From the NCBI RefSeq assembly GCF_022230955.1, contig NZ_JAKKFI010000109.1:1-38479 (forward strand): a DNA stretch of 38,479 nucleotides, read 5' to 3'. This document shows positions 33,071 through 38,479 of the stretch, piece by piece. Under the pieces are notes generated by a model. It made no database searches, was not told the DNA's origin, and worked only from the letters and a program-made list of their open reading frames with translations. Positions within the stretch are counted from its first letter, which is position 1. Every line of letters begins with the position of its first letter. This DNA is from Micromonospora cabrerizensis (GTDB taxonomy: Bacteria > Actinomycetota > Actinomycetes > Mycobacteriales > Micromonosporaceae). The translations under genes were made by a program, and so were the position numbers.

Positions 33071-33430
33071 ATGGTGAAGCGTCAGGCGTACCAGCCGATT
33101 CTGATCACCGACGCCTCGCGCAGCCAGGGCGATCAGCTCACCAGCCGCCAGCGCCGCTATGTCCTGATGATGGGCATCCGGGTGGCCTGCATCATCGCCG
33201 GCGCGATCCTGGTCGGCGTGAACGCCCCACTGCTCTGGCTCTGGCTGCCGTTGTGCGCACTCGGCATGGTGCTCATCCCCTGGCTGGCCGTGCTGTTGGC
33301 TAACGACCGGCCGCCGAAGGAGGAGCACCGGCTGGCCAACCGGTTCCACCGCCGGCACACGGACGACACCCCGCCGATGAGCCTCACCGCCGAGGAGCGC
33401 CCGCACAAGGTCATCGACGCCGAACCCTGA
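33071..33430 (+). CDS. DUF3099 small membrane protein
   Basis: A 119-residue actinobacterial protein of the DUF3099 family. The N-terminal QPILITDASRSQGDQLTSRQRRY is the family signature. Two membrane helices lie at about 31-51 and 54-77 with a short connecting loop, and both ends should be cytoplasmic. Function is unknown. GAGGAGG lies 3 bases before the ATG at 33071 and 6 before the GTG at 33074, so the real start may be the second codon. Confidence 0.88.
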   Translation: MVKRQAYQPILITDASRSQGDQLTSRQRRYVLMMGIRVACIIAGAILVGVNAPLLWLWLPLCALGMVLIPWLAVLLANDRPPKEEHRLANRFHRRHTDDTPPMSLTAEERPHKVIDAEP

Positions 33431-33449
33431 CCCGCGAACGGGCCAGGGT
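33424..33449 (+). terminator. Terminator overlapping the DUF3099 stop
   Basis: ACCCTG and CAGGGT, then CCCG and CGGG, form a 10-bp stem with one A-C mismatch and a CGAA tetraloop. The TGA stop is at 33428-33430. Confidence 0.7.
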
Positions 33450-33473
33450 CCGAGCAATCAGGGCCGAGCACCC

Positions 33474-33525
33474 ACGGCTGCGGCCGTGCGTCGGCGACTA
33501 CGGCTGCGGCCGTGCGCCGACGGTG
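33474..33525. repeat. 26-bp imperfect tandem duplication across the psuK stop
   Basis: ACGGCTGCGGCCGTGCG occurs at 33474-33490 and 33500-33516; the 26-base units agree at about 21 positions. The second copy encodes the end of PsuK and its stop codon lies at the junction. Confidence 0.75.
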
Positions 33526-34397
33526 GAGACGGCCAGCGCCCCCAGGTCGGTGGCACGGCCCAGCGCTGCGGCCGGGTTGGCACCCGCGAGCCAGGCGGTG
33601 AGCAGGCCAGCCGCGAAGGCGTCCCCGGCCCCCGTGACATCCACCACGGCAACCCGCCGGGCCGTAGCCACCCGGACCGCCGCGCTGCGGTCGACCCACA
33701 CCGCGCCGGCCCCGCCGCGCTTGACCACGACCCGCCGGGCCGTCGCCGACAACGCCCGCCCCTGCGCCGCCGGGTCCAGCCCACCGGCGAGCACCGTGGC
33801 CTCGTCCGCGTTGACCAGCAGCAGGTCGACGTCGCGTACCCAACTCAGGAACGCCGCCGCGCCCACCCGCCGCAGCGGCGCCGCGGAGGCCGCGTCGACG
33901 CTGGTGGTGAGCCCACGCTCGCGCGCCGCGGCCAACGCCCGCAGCCCGGCGTCGCGCGACCCGACGTCCAACAGGGTGTACGCGGACAGGTGCAGATGCC
34001 CCGCGTCGGGCACCGCCGCGAGGGCCCGCTCGACGTGCGTGGCGGTCAGCCGCAGGTTCGCGCCCCGCTGGCTGACCATGGTGCGCTCGTCGTCGGTGGC
34101 CAACACGATCACCGTGCCGGTCGCCGCGCCCTCGATCCGCTCGATCGCGCAGTCGACACCCGCCCGCTCCAGCTCGGCCACCCGGTCCCGCCCGGCGGCG
34201 TCGTCGCCGACGGCGCCGACGAGCGTGACGTCCACCCGCTGTGCGGCGACCCAGGCGGCGGTGTTGGCCGCCTGGCCGCCGCCGCCGATGCTGATCTCGG
34301 CTCCGGTGTCCGAGCCGGCCGCGAGCGGCCCGGACAGCACGGCGACCACATCGGTGATCACGTCCCCGACGACGACCACCCGGGCCGGTCGGGTCAT
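33498..34397 (-). CDS. psuK: PfkB-family kinase, probable pseudouridine kinase
   Basis: A 299-residue sugar/nucleoside kinase. The first PfkB signature is GGGGQAANTAAW (38-49) and the second is VDVTGAGDAFAAGLL, with catalytic Asp259. The specificity comes from context: its ATG overlaps the psuG stop by 4 bases (ATGA), and psuK/psuG pairs phosphorylate pseudouridine and then split it to uracil and ribose 5-phosphate. On sequence alone it could be a ribokinase-like or other nucleoside kinase. The last codons are part of a 26-bp duplication that repeats beyond the stop. Confidence 0.8.
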   Translation of the reverse strand: MTRPARVVVVGDVITDVVAVLSGPLAAGSDTGAEISIGGGGQAANTAAWVAAQRVDVTLVGAVGDDAAGRDRVAELERAGVDCAIERIEGAATGTVIVLATDDERTMVSQRGANLRLTATHVERALAAVPDAGHLHLSAYTLLDVGSRDAGLRALAAARERGLTTSVDAASAAPLRRVGAAAFLSWVRDVDLLLVNADEATVLAGGLDPAAQGRALSATARRVVVKRGGAGAVWVDRSAAVRVATARRVAVVDVTGAGDAFAAGLLTAWLAGANPAAALGRATDLGALAVSTVGARPQP

Positions 34398-35329
34398 GCC
34401 GGGGAGGTGGTGCGGCGGGCCGCTGCGGCGACCGCGATCCGCGCGGCCAGGTCCGCGTTGCGCAGGATGATCCGGACGTTCACCGCCAGGCTCGCGCCCT
34501 CGGTGGCCGAGTGGAAGTACGACAGCAGGTACGGCGTCACGGCCTTACCGGTGACCCCGTCCCGCTCCAGCAGGGCCAGGCCCTCGGCGAGCGTCCGGTC
34601 GTGCAGCTCCGGGTCGAGCTGCTCGTCGACGGGCAACGGGTTGGCGACGAGCAGCCCGCCGGTGTGCACGGCGTGCTCGTCCCGGGCGGCGAGCACGGCG
34701 GCGACCTGCTCCGGCGAGTCCACCGACCAGTCCAGGTCGAAGCCGGCGTCGGTGAGGTAGAAGCCGGGGAACCGGCGGGTGCGGTAACCGACGACGGCAA
34801 CCCCGAGGGTCTCCAGCCGCTCCAGTGTCGCGCCCACGTCGAGGATCGACTTGACCCCGGCGCAGACCACCGCGATCGGAGTCTGGGCCAGGGTGCCCAG
34901 GTCCGCCGACTCGTCGAAGGTGTGCGCTGCCTCCCGGTGCACCCCGCCCAGCCCGCCGGTGGCGAACACCCCGATTCCGGCGGCGGCGGCCACCGCGCTG
35001 GTCGCGGCCACGGTGGTGGCGCCGTCCGCGCCGGTCGCCGCCGCCAACGCGAGGTCGCGGACGGAGAGCTTGGTCACTCCGTCGACGGTGGCGAGGCGGG
35101 TCAACTGCTCGTCGTCGAGGCCGACCACCAGCCTGCCGCCGATCATGCCGATCGTTGCCGGGACGGCCCCGGCGTCCCGGACGGTCTGCTCGATCTCCCT
35201 GGCCACCCGCAGGTTCTCCGGCCGGGGCAGGCCGTGCGAGACGATGGTGCTCTCCAGTGCGACGACGGGTCGGCCGTCGCGCAGGGCAACGGCCACCTCG
35301 GTGCCGTAGCTGATGCGAAAGTCATTCAC
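34394..35329 (-). CDS. psuG: Pseudouridine-5'-phosphate glycosidase PsuG
   Basis: A 311-residue enzyme that reversibly cleaves pseudouridine 5'-phosphate to uracil and ribose 5-phosphate, opening the C-C glycosidic bond. Glu26 (VALESTIVSHG), Lys88 (TKLSVRDL) and Lys161 (CAGVKSILD) align, with a constant offset of five, to Glu31, Lys93 and the Schiff-base Lys166 described for E. coli PsuG. The GTG at 35329 begins VNDFRISYG. TACGGT ends 6 bases upstream and there is no ribosome site, so translation may be leaderless. It is first in a two-gene operon with psuK and divergent from the DUF3039 gene. Confidence 0.93.
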   Translation of the reverse strand: MNDFRISYGTEVAVALRDGRPVVALESTIVSHGLPRPENLRVAREIEQTVRDAGAVPATIGMIGGRLVVGLDDEQLTRLATVDGVTKLSVRDLALAAATGADGATTVAATSAVAAAAGIGVFATGGLGGVHREAAHTFDESADLGTLAQTPIAVVCAGVKSILDVGATLERLETLGVAVVGYRTRRFPGFYLTDAGFDLDWSVDSPEQVAAVLAARDEHAVHTGGLLVANPLPVDEQLDPELHDRTLAEGLALLERDGVTGKAVTPYLLSYFHSATEGASLAVNVRIILRNADLAARIAVAAAARRTTSPA

Positions 35330-35335
35330 ACGGGC

Positions 35336-35341
35336 ACCGTA
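35336..35341 (-). promoter_or_regulatory. Leaderless -10 (TACGGT) of psuG
   Basis: On the minus strand, TACGGT ends 6 bases before the psuG GTG. The hexamer is the same as at lexA, nrdR and the LigB-like gene. Confidence 0.5.
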
Positions 35342-35368
35342 CGGGGTGGGGCCTCGGCCGGCCTCAAG

Positions 35369-35397
35369 TGGACCCGGCCGTGATGACCTGCCAAACT
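35369..35397 (+). promoter_or_regulatory. Candidate DUF3039 gene promoter
   Basis: TGGACC (35369-35374), a 17-base spacer and CAAACT (35392-35397), each one base off the consensus. It predicts a 14-base leader that just holds the GGAGG ribosome site. Confidence 0.4.
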
Positions 35398-35417
35398 TGT
35401 CGGTTGGAGGTGCAGAC

Positions 35418-35636
35418 GTGAGCACAGAGGTTCTCGAGCGTCCGGAGCTGAAGGACGCCGACACCGGTCCCGAGATGTTCCACTACGTCCGCAAGGAGAA
35501 GATCGCCGAGAGTGCCGTCATGGGCACCTACGTCGTCGCGCTCTGCGGCGAGACGTTCCCGGTCACCAAGGCGGCCAAGCCGGGTTCGCCGGTCTGCCCC
35601 AAGTGCAAGGAGATCTACGACTCGTACCGCGAGTGA
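35418..35636 (+). CDS. DUF3039 zinc-ribbon-like small protein
   Basis: A 72-residue actinobacterial protein of the DUF3039 family. His22 (FHYV), Cys43 (ALCGE), and Cys60 and Cys63 (CPKC) are placed to bind one zinc ion. Function is unknown; the CPKC ribbon suggests nucleic acid or protein contact. The GTG at 35418 has GGAGG 7 bases upstream. Confidence 0.88.
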   Translation: MSTEVLERPELKDADTGPEMFHYVRKEKIAESAVMGTYVVALCGETFPVTKAAKPGSPVCPKCKEIYDSYRE

Positions 35637-35664
35637 TCCCCGGCCGGTGCTCCGGCCGGCGACG

Positions 35665-35670
35665 TAGCCT
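35665..35670 (+). promoter_or_regulatory. Leaderless -10 (TAGCCT)
   Basis: TAGCCT fits TANNNT and ends 6 bases before the GTG at 35677; no ribosome site is visible. Confidence 0.45.
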
Positions 35671-35676
35671 GCGGCG

Positions 35677-36339
35677 GTGACCACCTCCACCGCCCTGCTC
35701 CTCGCCGACCTGACCGGGGTGGCGGTGTTCGCGGCGTCCGGGGCGTCGGCGGCGGTGGCGAAGCGACTGGACCTGTTCGGCGTCGCGTTCGTCGGTTTCG
35801 TCGCCGCCCTCGGCGGTGGGATCTTCCGGGACCTCGTCATCGACGAGGTCCCACCACTGGCCTTCGCCGACTGGCGGTACGCGGCCACCGCCGCGATCAC
35901 CGCGCTCGCCGTCTTCTGGCTGCACCCGCAACTGGCCCGACTGCGCACCACCGTCCTGGTGCTGGACGCGGCGGGCCTGGCACTGTTCACCGTGACGGGC
36001 ACGCTCAAGGCACTCGACGCCCGGGTGCCGGCCGTCGGTGCCTGCCTGATCGGCATGCTCACCGCGATCGGCGGCGGTCTCGGTCGCGACCTGCTCACCG
36101 CCGAGATCCCCGTCGTGCTGCGCCGGGAGATCTACGCCCTGGCCGCGCTGGCCGGTTCGGTCCTGGTGGTGCTGCTGTACGTGACCGGGCAGACCGGGCC
36201 CGTACCGCTCACCTCCGCCGCCGTCCTGGTCTTCGGTCTGCGCCTGATCGCGCTGCGCAGACGCTGGTCCGCCCCGGTGGCGACACTGCGCCCACCACGC
36301 GCCGACGGGGCCGATCCACGCGCCGACCGGGAATGGTGA
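35677..36339 (+). CDS. TRIC/UPF0126-family membrane channel protein
   Basis: A 220-residue membrane protein with six or seven helices arranged as two similar halves. Each half has the kinked-helix motif GGGxxRD (GGGIFRD near residue 48 and GGGLGRD near 133), the signature of bacterial TRIC channels, which form trimers and pass monovalent cations. Earlier annotations call the family UPF0126 or YicG. The GTG start has a leaderless-type hexamer upstream. The last 30 residues are a basic cytoplasmic tail. Confidence 0.88.
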   Translation: MTTSTALLLADLTGVAVFAASGASAAVAKRLDLFGVAFVGFVAALGGGIFRDLVIDEVPPLAFADWRYAATAAITALAVFWLHPQLARLRTTVLVLDAAGLALFTVTGTLKALDARVPAVGACLIGMLTAIGGGLGRDLLTAEIPVVLRREIYALAALAGSVLVVLLYVTGQTGPVPLTSAAVLVFGLRLIALRRRWSAPVATLRPPRADGADPRADREW

Positions 36340-36507
36340 CACGGTCGGCAGATGTGACCAGCGTGGCGTCGCCTGGGCCGTGGGGCCCGCGCTGGTTATG
36401 CTGAGCCGGCCTTCGCGGCAGCTTCTGCGCGGAGGCGTTTTCATGGGCGGCGGTCATCGTGGCCCTCGCCCCGGGTCCGCCGTCGTGCGGTCGGAGAGGA
36501 GCTTCGC
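36340..36507. other. Intergenic leader of the helicase gene
   Basis: A 168-base gap. TATGCT at 36397-36402 is a possible -10 without a clear -35. ACCAGCG and CGCTGGT can pair across 36358-36396. I see no gene in it. Confidence 0.3.
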
Positions 36508-38241
36508 GTGGCAGCCCGGACGCCGGTGCTCGAGACGTTCCCGGCACTACGCGCCTGGCAGCGCAAAGCCCTGGTGGAATACCTGCGCCGGCGCACCGAG
36601 GACTTCACCGCGGTCGCCACGCCGGGCGCCGGCAAGACCACCTTCGCCCTACGGATCGCGGCCGAGCTGCTCGGTGACGGCACCGTGGAGGCGGTCACCG
36701 TGGTCGCCCCCACCGAGCACCTGAAGAACCAGTGGGCCGACGCCGCAGCCCGGGTGGGCATCCAGCTCGACGCCGCGTTCCGCAACGCCGACGTGCACTC
36801 CGCAGCCGACTTCCACGGCGCGGTGGTCACCTACGCCCAGGTGGGAATGGCCCCCATGGTGCACCGGCGGCGCACCATGACCAGGCGCACCCTGGTCATC
36901 CTCGACGAGATCCACCACGCGGGCGACTCCCGGTCCTGGGGCGACGGGGTGAAGAACGCCTTCGACCCCGCCGTACGCCGGCTGATGCTCACCGGGACGC
37001 CGTTCCGCTCCGACGACAACCCGATCCCGTTCGTCAGCTACGAGCGGGGCGGAGACGGGCTGCTGCGCTCACGTGCCGACTCCGTGTACGGCTACTCCGA
37101 CGCGCTGCGCGACGGCGTGGTCCGGCCGGTGCTCTTCCTGGCGTACTCCGGGGAGACCCGTTGGCGGACCAACGCGGGGGAGGAGCTGGCCGCCCGCCTC
37201 GGTGAACCGATGACGCAGGATCTGGTGGCGCAGGCCTGGCGTACCGCCCTGGACCCGGCCGGGGACTGGATGCCGCAGGTGCTGCGGGCAGCCGACGCCC
37301 GACTCACCGTGCTGCGCAACGCGGGCATGGCCGACGCCGGTGGCCTGATCATCGCCACCGACCAGCAGACCGCCCGCTCGTACGCCAAGCTGATCGAGCA
37401 GGTGACCGGCGAGAAGGCCGCCGTGGTGCTCTCCGACGACCAGGGCGCGTCCGCGCGGATCGCGACGTTCGCGGCGTCCGACCAGCGGTGGCTGGTCGCG
37501 GTGCGGATGGTGTCCGAGGGCGTCGACATCCCGCGACTGGCGGTCGGCGTCTACGCCACCAGTGCCAGCACGCCGCTCTACTTCGCCCAGGCGATCGGTC
37601 GGTTCGTGCGGGCCCGCCGGCCCGGGGAGACCGCGTCGGTCTTCCTGCCCAGCGTGCCGCACCTGCTCGGCCTGGCCAGCGAGATGGAGACCGAGCGGGA
37701 CCACGTCCTCGGCAAACCCAAGGAATCCGACGGTTTCGACGACGATCTGCTGGAACGGGCGCAGCGCGACGACCAGGCCAGCGGCGAGTTGGAGAAGCGG
37801 TTCGCCGCGCTCTCGGCCACCGCCGAACTCGACCAGGTGATCTTCGACGGCGCGTCGTTCGGCACCGCGGCCCAGGCGGGCACCCCCGAGGAAGAGGAAT
37901 ACCTCGGCCTGCCCGGCCTGCTCACCGCCGACCAGGTTTCGCTGCTGCTGACCAAGCGGCAGGCCGCGCAGCTCGCCGCCCAACGCCGCCGTACCGCCGA
38001 CGGGGCCTCTCAGCCGGCCGCTGCGCCCACGGCGGCGCCGCCGGCACCCATGAGCGCCGCCCAGCGTCGCGTGGCGCTCCGGCGCCAACTGAACGCTCTG
38101 GTGGCCGCCCGACACCACCGCACCGGCCAGCCGCACGGCAAGATCCATGCCGAGCTGCGCCGGCTCTGCGGCGGCCCGCCGAGTGCCCAGGCGACCATCG
38201 AGCAACTCGAGGAACGCATCGCCACCGTCCAGACCCTCTAG
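36508..38241 (+). CDS. SF2 DEAD/DEAH-type helicase
   Basis: A 577-residue helicase. Motif I is ATPGAGKTT (37-45), motif II DEIHH (133-137), motif III TGTPF (162-166), and motif VI QAIGRFVRARR (361-371) with arginine-finger candidates Arg365 and Arg368. The order resembles restriction/UvrB-like SF2 enzymes that move on double-stranded nucleic acid. After the core, an acidic region (400-500) and a Pro/Ala linker lead to a separate basic module at about 520-577 (HRTGQPHGKIHAELRRLCGG, then AQATIEQLEERI), perhaps for DNA binding. No methylase or nuclease neighbour is present. The GTG has GAGAGGAG 6 bases upstream. Confidence 0.88.
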   Translation: MAARTPVLETFPALRAWQRKALVEYLRRRTEDFTAVATPGAGKTTFALRIAAELLGDGTVEAVTVVAPTEHLKNQWADAAARVGIQLDAAFRNADVHSAADFHGAVVTYAQVGMAPMVHRRRTMTRRTLVILDEIHHAGDSRSWGDGVKNAFDPAVRRLMLTGTPFRSDDNPIPFVSYERGGDGLLRSRADSVYGYSDALRDGVVRPVLFLAYSGETRWRTNAGEELAARLGEPMTQDLVAQAWRTALDPAGDWMPQVLRAADARLTVLRNAGMADAGGLIIATDQQTARSYAKLIEQVTGEKAAVVLSDDQGASARIATFAASDQRWLVAVRMVSEGVDIPRLAVGVYATSASTPLYFAQAIGRFVRARRPGETASVFLPSVPHLLGLASEMETERDHVLGKPKESDGFDDDLLERAQRDDQASGELEKRFAALSATAELDQVIFDGASFGTAAQAGTPEEEEYLGLPGLLTADQVSLLLTKRQAAQLAAQRRRTADGASQPAAAPTAAPPAPMSAAQRRVALRRQLNALVAARHHRTGQPHGKIHAELRRLCGGPPSAQATIEQLEERIATVQTL

Positions 38242-38292
38242 ACCAGCCGGGTTGTCGGCCTGGCATCGGCCGCCTGGGCAGCTCCTACGACG

Positions 38293-38383
38293 GTTGGCGG
38301 CCCTACGAGGTGGCGGCCCTGCGACGTGGCGGCCCTGCGAGGTGGCGGCCCTGCGAGGTGGCGGCCCTGCGAGGTGGCGGCCC
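38293..38383. repeat. 16-bp minisatellite after the helicase gene
   Basis: Six units of GGTGGCGGCCCTGCGA: the first is degenerate, the second and the next three nearly or fully identical, and the last truncated. The 16-base period shifts the reading frame in each unit, so it is unlikely to be coding. It lies 50 bases beyond the helicase stop. I see no gene in the rest of 38242-38479. Confidence 0.9.
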
Positions 38384-38479
38384 GGCACCCCTCTCCCGGA
38401 TTCACCGCACCGGCACCACCCGACGCAGGCGGCGTGGTCTGCGGCCGTGTTTGCGGCGTGCCCAACCCCCTTTCCTTTA

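Noticed and set aside
36443..36724. A small plus-strand frame with GGAGG 7 bases before its ATG
   Set aside because: It overlaps more than 200 bases of the helicase in another frame, has shadow-type Arg/Pro composition and no recognisable domain. A short leader peptide cannot be fully excluded.

Overview
The window is very GC-rich DNA with short intergenic gaps, many GTG starts and 4-bp stop/start overlaps. The order DUF349 gene - LigB-like gene - miaA - dapF - malic enzyme - hflX - lexA/nrdR - nrdJ, with a B12-dependent ribonucleotide reductase, an IdeR-type iron regulator and small DUF3039, DUF3099 and DUF5522 proteins, is typical of a filamentous actinobacterium. I infer Micromonospora or a close relative. 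It reads as a core-chromosome segment: I see no transposase, integrase, phage block, CRISPR array, tRNA or rRNA.

Layout. 1-4069: G-rich repeat, DUF349 coiled-coil gene, then LigB-like gene, miaA and dapF. 4070-7305: a 63-bp palindrome, malic enzyme (minus strand) and hflX. 7356-9152: a membrane-anchored protein with a Gly/Arg/Pro-rich tail. 9231-13988: divergent lexA and nrdR-nrdJ around a 539-bp control region with SOS and NrdR boxes. 14150-19541: FAD monooxygenase, DUF2332 protein, MerR regulator, a second membrane-anchored protein, DUF5522 protein and a lipoprotein. 19576-25036: ideR, a rhodanese, and an acuC/pat deacetylase-acetyltransferase pair. 25048-28490: an ArsR-SRPBCC-VOC operon, a group 2 sigma factor and a Spo0M-like gene. 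28525-32344: a second copy of the 63-bp palindrome, dtd with a 15-bp tandem repeat in its leader, a methyltransferase, a CPBP protease and a HhH-GPD repair protein. 32354-36339: a BrnT-like toxin/RHH antitoxin pair, DUF3099 protein, the psuG/psuK pseudouridine catabolic pair, DUF3039 protein and a TRIC/UPF0126 membrane protein. 36508-38479: an SF2 helicase and a 16-bp minisatellite.

How genes work together. lexA, nrdR and nrdJ link the DNA-damage response with dNTP supply. AcuC and Pat look like eraser and writer of lysine acetylation. PsuK and PsuG should carry out successive steps of pseudouridine breakdown. The ArsR regulator probably controls its two downstream genes through a tandem operator.

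The least expected signals are non-coding. First, two 63-bp palindromes in opposite orientation share the same asymmetric loop and sit at two convergent gene junctions with nearly the same spacing to the flanking stop codons. Second, about a dozen genes have a -10-like NANNNT hexamer exactly 6-7 nt before the start codon, as expected for leaderless mRNAs. I found no convincing wholly new enzymatic or defence system; all database-type assignments are from recognition, not searches.
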